NCBI RefSeq assembly: GCF_018613195.1
Contig: NZ_JAGGQQ010000012.1
Location: 96,253 to 160,252, forward strand
Reading direction: 5' to 3'
DNA from: Bacillus sp. ISL-45
Lineage (GTDB): Bacteria > Bacillota > Bacilli > Bacillales > Cytobacillaceae
DNA length: 64,000 nucleotides
Part shown: positions 1 through 8,135 of the stretch, piece by piece
How the letters are laid out: the number at the start of each line of letters is the position of its first letter
Position numbering within the stretch: position 1 is the first letter of the stretch
The notes under the pieces: generated by a model
What the model was told of the DNA's origin: nothing
Database searches by the model: none
Seen by the model: only the letters and a program-made list of their open reading frames with translations
Program-made: the position numbers and the translations under genes

Positions 1-1640
1 TTGGGATGGCAATCGACGCAATCCAGCTTGGTTCCATTAATCAGGCATTAATTCTAAAGTATATTGGCGGCCTCTTGCTGATTACGGTGGTCTCCTATTT
101 CATCACATACATTTGGATGTACCAGTTATTCGGCGGCGCGTTCCTGATTGAACGGAAGCTCAGGACCCGTTTTATGAAGCATTTGCTGAAAATGACACCA
201 ACGTTCTTCGAAAAGAACCGTACTGGTGACTTGATGGCAAGGGCTACGAATGACTTAAAGGCAATATCCATCACGGCAGGTTTCGGAGTCCTGACGCTTG
301 TCGATTCAAGCATCTTCATGCTGACTATCCTGTTCACGATGGGTTTTTTCATAAGCTGGGAACTGACGCTGGTTTCAATCATTCCTTTGCCAATAATGGC
401 GTATCTAATCAACATTTATGGCAAAAGGATTCATTCCAAGTTCACGTCTGCCCAGGATGCTTTCGGCGAGCTGAATGACCGTGTACTTGAATCTGTTTCT
501 GGAGTGAGGGTCATCCGCGCTTATGTACAGGAAAAAGCTGATGAATCAAAGTTTCATGATTTGACTGAAGATGTCTATCACAAAAATGTTGAAGTCGCAA
601 AGATTGATTCTTTGTTTGAACCGACGATTAAAATCCTTGTTGGGTTGAGCTATCTGATTGGATTAGGGTATGGAGCATTTCTGGTCTTCCAGCAAAAGCT
701 GACGCTTGGAGAGCTGGTCAGCTTTAATGTTTATCTGGGGATGCTGATCTGGCCGATGTTCGCGATCGGTGAATTGATCAATGTCATGCAGAGAGGGAAT
801 GCGTCTCTTGACCGCCTGAATGAAACACTATCCTACAAGGAGGATGTTGCCGACCCGGCGAAACCGGTGGAAGGCAATGAACCTGAATATTTACAGATGT
901 CAGAGTTCACATTCAAGTATCCTTCATCAAAGGTGAATAATCTTGATAGGATTAAGCTGCATTTGAACCGCGGTGAAACGCTGGGAATAGTCGGCAAGAC
1001 AGGAAGCGGCAAGACAACTCTGATCAAACAGCTGTTAAGGGAATATCCTGAAGGCAGTGGGAACCTGCTTGTATCAGGAGTGCCAATCCAGGAGCACAGC
1101 CTTACGCAGACTCGGGGCTGGATGGGCTATGTTCCTCAGGAAAACATCCTTTTCTCCCGTTCGGTTAAGGAGAATATTTTGTTCGGAAACCCAATGGCTT
1201 CCGAAGAAGATTTGCAGAATATCATCGATCTTGCTGCTTTCCGCAAAGATCTCGAGATGCTCCCGGAAGGTCTGGCAACACTTGTTGGTGAAAAAGGGGT
1301 TGCACTTTCCGGCGGCCAGAAGCAGCGTATTTCGATTGCAAGGGCTTTGATCAAGGATCCAGAAATCCTGATCCTAGATGATTCACTTTCAGCAGTTGAT
1401 GCAAAAACAGAGAAGAAAATCATTGATAATATCCGCAGGGAGCGGAATGCAAAAACAACAATCATCACAACACACAGAATGTCTGCGGTTGAGCATGCTG
1501 ATCATATCGTCGTACTTGAAGATGGGAAAATTACCGAGGAAGGCACGCACGACCAATTGATGGCTGCTCAAGGCTGGTATTATGAACAATATATCAAGCA
1601 GCAGGCAGCAGCAGTCGAAGAGGAGGTGCACTCCATATGA
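1..1640 (+). CDS. bmrC: Multidrug ABC exporter half-transporter BmrC/YheI-like (5' end cut by window edge)
   Basis: This is the first subunit of a heterodimeric ABC exporter: membrane domain first, ATPase domain second. The frame is open from base 3, so the N-terminus lies outside the window; about 545 residues remain against roughly 585 in B. subtilis BmrC. Walker A (GKTGSGKT) lies near residue 330 of the visible part and the signature LSGGQ near 434. The Walker B segment reads ILDDSLSAVD: an Asp stands where the catalytic Glu normally is. In heterodimeric exporters this marks the subunit carrying the degenerate ATP site. The stop overlaps the start of the next gene (ATGA), so the two are translationally coupled. 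Identity rests on this asymmetry plus the yhe gene order. The substrate cannot be read from sequence. Confidence 0.9.
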   Translation, partial: GMAIDAIQLGSINQALILKYIGGLLLITVVSYFITYIWMYQLFGGAFLIERKLRTRFMKHLLKMTPTFFEKNRTGDLMARATNDLKAISITAGFGVLTLVDSSIFMLTILFTMGFFISWELTLVSIIPLPIMAYLINIYGKRIHSKFTSAQDAFGELNDRVLESVSGVRVIRAYVQEKADESKFHDLTEDVYHKNVEVAKIDSLFEPTIKILVGLSYLIGLGYGAFLVFQQKLTLGELVSFNVYLGMLIWPMFAIGELINVMQRGNASLDRLNETLSYKEDVADPAKPVEGNEPEYLQMSEFTFKYPSSKVNNLDRIKLHLNRGETLGIVGKTGSGKTTLIKQLLREYPEGSGNLLVSGVPIQEHSLTQTRGWMGYVPQENILFSRSVKENILFGNPMASEEDLQNIIDLAAFRKDLEMLPEGLATLVGEKGVALSGGQKQRISIARALIKDPEILILDDSLSAVDAKTEKKIIDNIRRERNAKTTIITTHRMSAVEHADHIVVLEDGKITEEGTHDQLMAAQGWYYEQYIKQQAAAVEEEVHSI

Positions 1641-3640
1641 GTACAGGAAAAAGACTGTTCAAATATGCGTTAAACTATAAGAAAATAATCCTGATTGCCC
1701 TGGCGATGCTGACTGTCGCTGTTGTCGCAGACCTTGCAGGGCCGTTCATCGCCAAGCGGATGATTGATAATCACATTTTAGGAATTGAGTCGGTTTGGCA
1801 CGAAACCGAGGCCGGGGATGGTGCCGTTGAATACAATGGCAGTTTTTACTCAAAGGATAGCGGCGAGGACAGCACAGATTCTGCACGGATTTTTCAGGTA
1901 GGAAGGAATTTCGTGTTTGTGGATGCGGATGTTGAATTCGACGGAAGCCGAAGTTACGAGAATGGGATGCTGATAATCAGCAAAGGATCAAAAGCAGCGC
2001 AATATGAAGCAGAGGTATTGTCGGGCGATGATTTGATGAGTTTTTACAAGCCGGAAATCCCCAATATTATAAAGCTGCTATCGTTTTATTTCGGATTGCT
2101 GGTTATTGCGTCCATCTTCCAATATGGACAGAGATTTTATTTGCAGAAGTCAGCCAACAGGATCATCCAGAAGCTGAGGGAGGATGTCTTCAGACAAATC
2201 CAGCGGCTGCCAATCCAGTATTTTGACAATCTGCCGGCAGGGAAGGTCGTTGCCAGGATCACGAATGATACAGAGGCGATCCGTGAATTGTATGTCACCG
2301 TCCTGTCAACGTTCTTTACAAGTTTCATTTATATTACCGGCATCTATATTGCCTTGTTCATCCTGAATGCGAAACTTGCAGCAATCTGTCTGCTGCTATT
2401 GCCAATCCTGTTTGTATGGGCAAAGCTATACCGTAAATACGCATCAAAATATAATCATGTCATTCGCTCTAGAGTCAGTGATATTAACGGGATGATCAAT
2501 GAATCAATCCAGGGTATGAGCATCATCCAGGCCTTCAGCCGCGAAAAAGAAACACAGCAGGAATTCGAGACACTTAATAAGGAGCACTTTACTTATCAGA
2601 ATAAATTGTTGAATTTGAATTCCTCTACCTCACATAATCTTGTGGGAGTGTTAAGAAACATCGTCTTTGTGGCGTTCATCTGGTATTTTGGCGGTGAGGC
2701 GCTTCAGCCATCTTCCGCCATTTCACTCGGGATGCTCTACGCGTTCGTAGATTATATTAACCGGCTGTTCAATCCTGTCCAGGGAATCGTCAACCAGCTG
2801 GCTAACCTTGAGCAGGCACTGGTTGCCGGAGAGCGGGTGTTCAAACTGATGGACGAGGAGGGAATCGATGTAAGTGAGGAAGAGATTCCCCGCTATAAAG
2901 GAAATGTCATCTTCGATCATGTTTCCTTCGGCTATAAAGAAGGAGAATATGTCCTGAAGGATCTTTGTTTTGAAGCAAATCAGGGTGACACCGTCGCGCT
3001 GGTTGGCCATACAGGTTCAGGCAAGAGTTCAATCATGAACCTGCTGTTCAGGTTTTATGATCCCCAGGAAGGAAAGATCCTGATTGATGGCATGGATATT
3101 ACGGAAATGCCTAGACAGACATTAAGAAAGCATATGGGAATCGTCCTCCAGGATCCATTCCTTTTTACCGGTACAATTGCCTCCAACGTCAGCCTTGATC
3201 ATCCTCACATTACAAGGGAAACGGTTGAAAAGGCTCTGGCCAGTGTTGGGGCAGACCGCGTTCTGAAGAATCTTGAAAAAGGTTACGATGAACCGGTGAT
3301 TGAAAAGGGCAGTACACTTTCCAGCGGGCAGAGACAGCTGGTCTCTTTTGCCAGGGCATTGGCCTTCGACCCAGCCATCCTGATTCTTGATGAAGCGACT
3401 TCGAGCATCGATACCGAGACAGAAGCGATCATCCAGGAAGCAATGGATGTCCTTAAGGAAGGAAGGACGACCTTCATCATCGCCCACAGACTGTCTACCA
3501 TCCGCAATGCTGACCAGATTCTTGTGCTGGACCGCGGGCGGATTGTTGAAAAAGGAAACCATGATCAGCTGATGGAACTTAAAGGTAAATACTTTCAAAT
3601 GTATCAGCTCCAGCTAGGCAGTAAAGTTAAGGCAGGTTAA
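1637..3640 (+). CDS. bmrD: Multidrug ABC exporter half-transporter BmrD/YheH-like
   Basis: This is the second subunit of the heterodimeric exporter, 667 residues. A first membrane helix (about residues 15-40) is followed by a long hydrophilic stretch (about 45-150) before the rest of the membrane domain; such an extracytoplasmic insertion is typical of BmrD/YheH. Walker A is GHTGSGKS. The Walker B segment ILDEATSSID keeps the catalytic Glu, while the signature is LSSGQ instead of LSGGQ. With the Asp in the partner this gives one consensus and one degenerate ATP site. AGGAGG sits at 1621-1626, inside the end of bmrC, and the starts overlap as ATGA. A strong terminator follows. Confidence 0.92.
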   Translation: MSTGKRLFKYALNYKKIILIALAMLTVAVVADLAGPFIAKRMIDNHILGIESVWHETEAGDGAVEYNGSFYSKDSGEDSTDSARIFQVGRNFVFVDADVEFDGSRSYENGMLIISKGSKAAQYEAEVLSGDDLMSFYKPEIPNIIKLLSFYFGLLVIASIFQYGQRFYLQKSANRIIQKLREDVFRQIQRLPIQYFDNLPAGKVVARITNDTEAIRELYVTVLSTFFTSFIYITGIYIALFILNAKLAAICLLLLPILFVWAKLYRKYASKYNHVIRSRVSDINGMINESIQGMSIIQAFSREKETQQEFETLNKEHFTYQNKLLNLNSSTSHNLVGVLRNIVFVAFIWYFGGEALQPSSAISLGMLYAFVDYINRLFNPVQGIVNQLANLEQALVAGERVFKLMDEEGIDVSEEEIPRYKGNVIFDHVSFGYKEGEYVLKDLCFEANQGDTVALVGHTGSGKSSIMNLLFRFYDPQEGKILIDGMDITEMPRQTLRKHMGIVLQDPFLFTGTIASNVSLDHPHITRETVEKALASVGADRVLKNLEKGYDEPVIEKGSTLSSGQRQLVSFARALAFDPAILILDEATSSIDTETEAIIQEAMDVLKEGRTTFIIAHRLSTIRNADQILVLDRGRIVEKGNHDQLMELKGKYFQMYQLQLGSKVKAG

Positions 3641-3646
3641 AGGAAT

Positions 3647-3680
3647 CAGCACCCAATCTGTTGGGTGCTGAATTTTTTTT
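3647..3680 (+). terminator. Intrinsic terminator after bmrD
   Basis: The arms CAGCACCCA and TGGGTGCTG form a 9-bp stem followed by a run of eight T. It ends the bmrCD transcript. Confidence 0.9.
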
Positions 3681-3738
3681 GGTTAAGGAATTTATAAAAG
3701 TTATTGAGTTGTGGATAACTCTCTGAAGTTTTCTTAAT

Positions 3739-3944
3739 CCAGCTCCAGCGCCTAGCCCCTCGAGTCGCTTGTCTAGCTGCGGCTCCTAACTCCACGAGAC
3801 GCTTCGTTCCTGCCAATGAAGTCAAAGAACGACTTCACTGTCAGGCCCTCCGTGGCACACGATGTGCTAGACCCGCCAGCCACAGGACGTGGCGTCATAG
3901 GCGGGCAGCGCTTGTCGGGGCTTAACGAGGCGCTTGAGCTTTTT
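3739..3944 (+). repeat. Dispersed structured repeat, copy R1
   Basis: Copy of a modular intergenic element. It opens with CCAGCTCCAGCGCCTAG, contains the hairpin GAAGTC-loop-GACTTC (about 3818-3836) and ends with GAGGCGCTTGAGCTTTT. AGCGCC near the start can pair with GGCGCT near the end, closing the whole element. The stem extension is CCTG (3809-3812) against CAGG (3842-3845), and a second stem is CCCGCC (3872-3877) against GGCGGG (3900-3905). Related copies lie at 9545, 13965, 15528, 20821, 24411, 54200 and a remnant at 32322. It encodes no credible protein. Confidence 0.9.
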
Positions 3945-3971
3945 GTTCTGTGCAGCTTTCCAATTTTAGGG

Positions 3972-4070
3972 TGAATGTGCAATCATCGCTTATGTTGGTG
4001 CAATTATTACCATTCACTGGGCAATTATCGGCTATGGCGGTGCAATTATGGTCCTTTTTTGTGCAATAAT
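3972..4070. repeat. Array of 21-bp phased GCAAT repeats
   Basis: The motif GTGCAAT(T/C)AT recurs with GCAAT starting at 3979, 4000, 4021, 4042 and 4063, exactly 21 bp apart each time, while the bases between vary. The spacing is two turns of B-DNA. The array follows element R1 directly and has no open frame of note. Confidence 0.85.
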
Positions 4071-4232
4071 CTAACATTATAAAACATAAAGAGCAACAGA
4101 CTTAAGAGTCCTATGAGAAACATCACAACGGTTTTTGTTTTTGTCACAGAATGTTACGAAACCCTTCCGTTGCCATCTGGCGTCCTGTGGTAATTTAATT
4201 ATAAACACATGAAAATTCAGGAGGTTGTCAAG

Positions 4233-4316
4233 ATGGCGGAGTTTGCAGTAACCTTAAGCATCGCAAGCATCATGATCCTGGGCTATTATATAGGCTATGC
4301 AATTTATAAGGCATAA
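4233..4316 (+). CDS. 27-residue membrane microprotein
   Basis: A short frame begins with ATG eight bases after CAGGAGG (4218-4224 region) and encodes 27 residues: a short acidic start (MAEFAV), a hydrophobic segment of about 18 residues, and a polar end (YKA). It is followed by a strong terminator at 4341. The ribosome binding site, hydrophobic composition and own terminator argue for a real gene. I do not recognise a family. It stands alone between bmrD and fumC. Confidence 0.6.
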   Translation: MAEFAVTLSIASIMILGYYIGYAIYKA

Positions 4317-4340
4317 CCTGGAGCGAAAATAGACATAATG

Positions 4341-4378
4341 AAAAGCGGAAGCAGCATTCAAGCTGCTTCCGCTTTTTT
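4341..4378 (+). terminator. Intrinsic terminator after the 27-residue gene
   Basis: Stem AAAAGCGGAAGCAGC with GCTGCTTCCGCTTTTTT around a short loop; the T run follows at once. Confidence 0.9.
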
Positions 4379-4486
4379 GGGTTTTCATGCACTTTTCTGT
4401 AATTTCTTCTAAAAAACAGTTATCCTATAGGCGAAAATGTTTTAAATGTTTCGATAAGTTAATAATTAGATTGAGGAGGGATCGTG

Positions 4487-5866
4487 TTGTCAGATTATCG
4501 GGTTGAAAGAGATACGATAGGCGAAATCAAAGTACCGTCAGATAAGTATTGGGGTGCACAAACTCAGCGGAGCAAACAGAATTTCAAGATAGGTACAGAA
4601 AGAATGCCGATTGATGTGATTTATGCATTTGCGGAAGTAAAGAAAGCTGCAGCCAGTGTGAATGCTGCTTCTAAAAAGTTGTCTGATGCAAAAGCGAAGG
4701 CAATCCAGGCAGCCTGCGATGAAATTCTTACCGGGAAATTTGATACCCATTTTCCGTTAGTCGTATGGCAGACGGGAAGCGGAACTCAATCCAATATGAA
4801 CGTGAATGAAGTGGTCGCAAGAAGGGCGAGTGAACTTCTCGCAAATCAAGGGTCTAATGAAAAAGTCCACCCAAATGATGATGTGAACATGTCACAGAGC
4901 TCAAATGATACATTCCCGACAGCGATGCATATTGCCGCGGTAAAAAAGGTGACAGGGGAAGTTCTGCCTGCACTTGAGCTTTTCAAAGAAACTTTAAAGA
5001 GAAAAGAACAGGAATTCAATGATATCATCAAAATCGGCAGGACCCACCTCCAGGACGCAACTCCATTGACATTGGGCCAGGAGATCAGCGGCTGGAGAGC
5101 CATGCTTGAAAAAAATGAGCAGATGATAAAGGATGGCCTCAAATACGTCCGGGATTTAGCGATTGGCGGTACGGCTGTAGGAACAGGCATCAATGCCGCG
5201 AAGGATTTTGGAGATCAGGTAGCGAAGCAGCTTGTTGAACAAACGGGCGAGACATTCCATTCAGCGCCAAATAAGTTCCATGCATTGACCTCTCATGATG
5301 AAATCGTGTTCCTTCATGGAGCATTAAAAGGGCTGGCTGCAGATTTGATGAAAATTGCCAATGATGTTCGCTGGCTTGCCAGCGGCCCAAGAAGCGGGAT
5401 TGGTGAACTATCGATACCGGCAAATGAACCTGGCAGTTCAATCATGCCTGGTAAGGTTAATCCAACCCAAAGCGAAGCACTGACAATGGTGGCGACACAG
5501 GTGTTTGGAAATGATGCTTCCATCGGCTTTGCCGCAAGCCAGGGGAATTTTGAGTTAAATGTCTTCAAACCTGTTATCATTTATAACTTCCTGCAGAGCG
5601 CGAGGCTGTTGGCAGATGGAATGAGATCATTCAATGATAACTGTGCAGAAGGTATAGAGGCGAACCTTGAAGTAATTGCTGGCCATGTTGAGCGGTCATT
5701 AATGCTTGTAACTGCTTTGAATCCTCACATTGGTTATGAAAAAGCAGCAGAAATCGCCAAGCTCGCCTTCAAAGAAAATACAACCTTGAAGGAAGCCGCG
5801 ATAAAAACAGGTTATCTGACATCAGAGCAATATGATGAGTGGGTTAAGCCAGAAAAGATGATTTAA
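4487..5866 (+). CDS. fumC: Class II fumarate hydratase
   Basis: Fumarase converts fumarate and L-malate in the TCA cycle in the cytoplasm. The product (459 residues) has the fumarase/aspartase signature [11 protein letters not shown] near residue 316, the substrate-site segment [10 protein letters not shown] near residue 96, and [13 protein letters not shown]. These fit the iron-independent homotetrameric class. Two starts are possible: GTG at 4484 or TTG at 4487. GGAGG at 4475-4479 lies four bases from the GTG but seven from the TTG, so TTG is preferred. The gene is not part of the B. subtilis yhe cluster (citG lies elsewhere there), so it is a local rearrangement. Confidence 0.95.
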   Translation: MSDYRVERDTIGEIKVPSDKYWGAQTQRSKQNFKIGTERMPIDVIYAFAEVKKAAASVNAASKKLSDAKAKAIQAACDEILTGKFDTHFPLVVWQTGSGTQSNMNVNEVVARRASELLANQGSNEKVHPNDDVNMSQSSNDTFPTAMHIAAVKKVTGEVLPALELFKETLKRKEQEFNDIIKIGRTHLQDATPLTLGQEISGWRAMLEKNEQMIKDGLKYVRDLAIGGTAVGTGINAAKDFGDQVAKQLVEQTGETFHSAPNKFHALTSHDEIVFLHGALKGLAADLMKIANDVRWLASGPRSGIGELSIPANEPGSSIMPGKVNPTQSEALTMVATQVFGNDASIGFAASQGNFELNVFKPVIIYNFLQSARLLADGMRSFNDNCAEGIEANLEVIAGHVERSLMLVTALNPHIGYEKAAEIAKLAFKENTTLKEAAIKTGYLTSEQYDEWVKPEKMI

Positions 5867-5957
5867 CAGACCTGGACGGGAACATTGAAACGAGATTGCC
5901 TGATTGGGGATATAGTAGCTCATCGTTCCCATTAGGTGCTCGGAACCCTGCCAAATT

Positions 5958-5987
5958 TAAAGGCCCCCTATTGGAAGGGGGCCTAAG
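5958..5987 (-). terminator. Terminator downstream of the SASP gene
   Basis: AGGCCCCC and GGGGGCCT (5961-5984) form a strong stem. Read on the minus strand it is followed by TTTAAATTT, so it mainly serves the SASP transcript; on the plus strand it could also stop fumC read-through, though no T run follows there. Confidence 0.7.
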
Positions 5988-6021
5988 CCATTCTATTTAA
6001 TTATCCTGTTAATTTTACAAT

Positions 6022-6225
6022 TTAGCGTACAGAACCACCAAGTTGTTGCTCAGCCATTTGAACTAGGCGCTTAGTGATTTCTCCACCAACAGATCCGTTA
6101 GCGCGAGAAGTAGTTTCTCCACCAAGTTGTACGCCAAATTCTGTAGCGATTTCGTACTTCATTTGATCAAGAGCTTGTTGAACACCAGGAACTAATAATT
6201 GATTAGAGTTGTTACTGCTAGCCAT
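6022..6225 (-). CDS. sspB: Alpha/beta-type small acid-soluble spore protein
   Basis: This 67-residue DNA-binding protein coats and protects the spore chromosome. It carries the family's two conserved blocks: [12 protein letters not shown], including the site cut by the germination protease GPR, and the C-terminal [16 protein letters not shown]. The start is the ATG at 6225, preceded by AAAGGAGG. An upstream in-frame start at 6252 would extend the protein across this ribosome binding site and is rejected. Position after bmrCD matches sspB in B. subtilis. A sigma-G type promoter lies about 230 bp upstream, and the long leader between them contains two tRNA-like folds. Confidence 0.95.
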   Translation of the reverse strand: MASSNNSNQLLVPGVQQALDQMKYEIATEFGVQLGGETTSRANGSVGGEITKRLVQMAEQQLGGSVR

Positions 6226-6262
6226 TAATATTTCCTCCTTTGTGTTTTTCAAAGTTGTATTT

Positions 6263-6319
6263 GGGTCAGTATTGGAATCGAACCAATCATGGCTTTTGCC
6301 ACGCCGCCTGGTTTAACCC
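6263..6319 (-). ncRNA. tRNA-like fold 2 in the SASP leader
   Basis: On the minus strand GGGTTA (6319-6314) pairs with TGACCC (6268-6263). Inside is a perfect T-arm: ATTGG, loop TTCGATT, CCAAT (6287-6271), with every canonical T-loop position. A small hairpin TGGC-AAAA-GCCA replaces the D and anticodon arms. At 57 nt it is too short for a normal tRNA and encodes no CCA. The SASP ribosome binding site begins about 25 nt downstream. Confidence 0.55.
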
Positions 6320-6332
6320 TCGATAAGGAATT

Positions 6333-6393
6333 TGGCTGGGCTAGCCGGAATTGCACCGGCGCGCGTAATAGCTGCCTTCTAAGGCTTAACCCA
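6333..6393 (-). ncRNA. tRNA-like fold 1 in the SASP leader, with encoded CCA
   Basis: On the minus strand TGGGTTA (6393-6387) pairs over 7 bp with TAGCCCA (6343-6337), followed by G and an encoded CCA (6336-6333). The T-arm GCCGG, loop TGCAATT, CCGGC (6360-6344) differs from the consensus loop at one position. A hairpin GCCT-TAGA-AGGC stands where D and anticodon arms would be. At 61 nt this is a tRNA mimic or reduced pseudo-tRNA, not a decoding tRNA. It lies directly upstream of fold 2 in the same predicted transcript. Confidence 0.55.
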
Positions 6394-6450
6394 ATGGTTT
6401 GTTGCGCTTGTTGCTGCTTCGTTGTTTTCTGTTGCTGTTTTATTAATAAC

Positions 6451-6480
6451 TAGTATGTTTTTTTTCGAGAACTTTATGCG
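6451..6480 (-). promoter_or_regulatory. Sigma-G type promoter for the SASP transcript
   Basis: On the minus strand the -10 element is CATACTA (6457-6451), an exact match to the forespore consensus CATNNTA, and the -35 element is GCATA (6479-6475), 17 bases away. Sigma-G control is known for alpha/beta SASP genes. Transcription would start near 6443 and run through both tRNA-like folds before the SASP gene. Confidence 0.75.
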
Positions 6481-6582
6481 CCAATGGATTAAGGTAATTA
6501 ATTCCAAAGGCAACGTCCTACATAACCGTTTTCTAATCAACGCAAACTATCAATAGCAGGAAAGTAGAAAGGATTGAAGAGA

Positions 6583-6825
6583 ATGGGTATGTGCCCGATT
6601 TGCAACGGCTTCAGAACTATCACTCCAGCGTGTCCAAACTGCAGCGGCAGCATGGAGAACAATGGACGTGAAGCGGATTTTTATGATGATTACAGCCCTT
6701 ATATGCCAATCGATCAAATGAAGCTAGAAGATGGGTATCCAACTGATTTTTCTGAAGGGGAATGCCCGCATCTTTTCAAATGTACAAATTGCGGATCAAG
6801 CCAGGTTTTCTTGATTAAAGAATAA
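6583..6825 (+). CDS. Small double zinc-ribbon-like protein
   Basis: About 80 residues with CPIC near the start, CPNC fifteen residues later and CTNC near the end, plus a Cys-Pro-His (CPH) in the last third. The paired cysteines suggest one or two zinc-binding knuckles. The ATG at 6583 is chosen because AAAGGA at about 6567-6572 is well spaced for it; an upstream TTG at 6574 is too close. It is convergent with the msmX gene and shares its terminator. I do not recognise the family; no role is assigned. Confidence 0.7.
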   Translation: MGMCPICNGFRTITPACPNCSGSMENNGREADFYDDYSPYMPIDQMKLEDGYPTDFSEGECPHLFKCTNCGSSQVFLIKE

Positions 6826-6859
6826 GGCTTTAATAACTTTTGGGAAAATGAGTATAGAA

Positions 6860-6890
6860 AAAAGCAACCGTGGCCACGGTTGCTTTTTTA
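6860..6890. terminator. Bidirectional terminator between the zinc-ribbon gene and msmX
   Basis: A perfect palindrome (AAAAGCAACCGTGG mirrored by CCACGGTTGCTTTT) with an A run on one side and a T run on the other, so it works on both strands. Confidence 0.92.
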
Positions 6891-6900
6891 TCATCTAAAA

Positions 6901-8001
6901 TTAAGGGCGGATTCTCTTTTCTGTTTCAGCGTCAAAGAAGTGGACCTTATTCATATCAAATGCCAATTCGATGACTTGGCCTGGTGTTACGTCTGTACGT
7001 GAATCAACACGTGCCACAAAATCCTGGCCTTCGAACTGAGAGTAGATCATTGTTTCAGCACCAGTTAATTCAGATACTTCAACAGTTGCCTTGATAGTAG
7101 CGCCTTGAGAAGCATCGATGAATACTGGCTCATCGTGAAGGTCTTCAGGTCTTACACCAAGGATGATGTCTTTCCCTACAAACCCTTGTGCACGAAGAAC
7201 TTTCATTTTTCCTTCTGGAATAGCGATTGAAGAGTTGTTGACTGTGAATTTGCCTTCTTCAAGCTTGCCAGTAAAGAAGTTCATGGAAGGTGATCCGATG
7301 AACCCGCCAACGAAGACGTTTTCTGGATTTTCGTAAACCTCTTTAGGAGCTCCAACCTGCTGGATGATACCATCCTTCATGACTACAAGGCGGGTCGCCA
7401 TTGTCATCGCTTCCGTCTGGTCATGCGTTACGTAAATAGTCGTGGTATCAAGACGGCGGTGAAGCTTTGCAATTTCAGCACGCATTTGTACACGAAGCTT
7501 TGCGTCAAGGTTTGATAATGGTTCGTCCATCAAGAATACCTTTGCGTCACGGACGATAGCACGCCCTAAAGCAACACGCTGACGCTGACCACCTGAAAGT
7601 GCTTTTGGCTTACGATCTAGATAAGGCTCAAGACCAAGGATCTTGGCAGCTTCTTTAACACGGCGATCGATTTCGTCCTTAGGGAACTTGCGAAGCTTCA
7701 ATCCGAATGCCATGTTATCGTAAACAGTCATATGCGGGTATAGTGCATAGTTCTGGAATACCATCGCGATGTCACGATCCTTAGGAGGAACGTCGTTTAC
7801 ACGCTTGCCATCGATATAGAAATCACCTTTGGAGATTTCTTCAAGACCAGCGATCATACGAAGTGTGGTCGATTTACCGCAGCCAGATGGGCCAACGAAT
7901 ACGATGAATTCTTTATCCTGGATATGAAGGTTGAAATCTTCTACAGCTGTAACTTTGTTATCATAAATTTTATAAATATTGTCTAGTTTTAACTCGGCCA
8001 T
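6901..8001 (-). CDS. msmX: Sugar ABC transporter ATPase MsmX/UgpC-like
   Basis: A shared cytoplasmic ATPase that in B. subtilis energises several oligosaccharide importers. The 366-residue product has Walker A GPSGCGKST, signature LSGGQRQR, Walker B VFLMDEPLSNLD, the H-loop THDQTEAM, and a C-terminal regulatory TOBE-type region with GVRPEDLH. Start is the ATG at 8001 (MAELKLDNIY), preceded by GGAGG; an upstream frame extension to 8106 has no ribosome site. No permease or binding protein is nearby, as expected for a stand-alone MsmX. The next gene upstream is a PucR-type regulator in the same direction, the arrangement recalled for yxkF-msmX of B. subtilis. Confidence 0.92.
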   Translation of the reverse strand: MAELKLDNIYKIYDNKVTAVEDFNLHIQDKEFIVFVGPSGCGKSTTLRMIAGLEEISKGDFYIDGKRVNDVPPKDRDIAMVFQNYALYPHMTVYDNMAFGLKLRKFPKDEIDRRVKEAAKILGLEPYLDRKPKALSGGQRQRVALGRAIVRDAKVFLMDEPLSNLDAKLRVQMRAEIAKLHRRLDTTTIYVTHDQTEAMTMATRLVVMKDGIIQQVGAPKEVYENPENVFVGGFIGSPSMNFFTGKLEEGKFTVNNSSIAIPEGKMKVLRAQGFVGKDIILGVRPEDLHDEPVFIDASQGATIKATVEVSELTGAETMIYSQFEGQDFVARVDSRTDVTPGQVIELAFDMNKVHFFDAETEKRIRP

Positions 8002-8135
8002 TTTTTTAGCCTCCCTGTATGTTTGTCTACAAAAACAGTTTAGCGGAAATGACCTGAAATAATCATCGGCAGGGTGCACAAAAATAATGTAAGCCCTTTT
8101 ATGCAATTTGTTTAATGTATAATGAAGTGGTTGAA

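Noticed and set aside
6263..6393. Annotation as one or two ordinary tRNA genes
   Set aside because: Units are 57 and 61 nt, with no proper D and anticodon arms and a 4-6 base hairpin loop instead of a 7-base anticodon loop.
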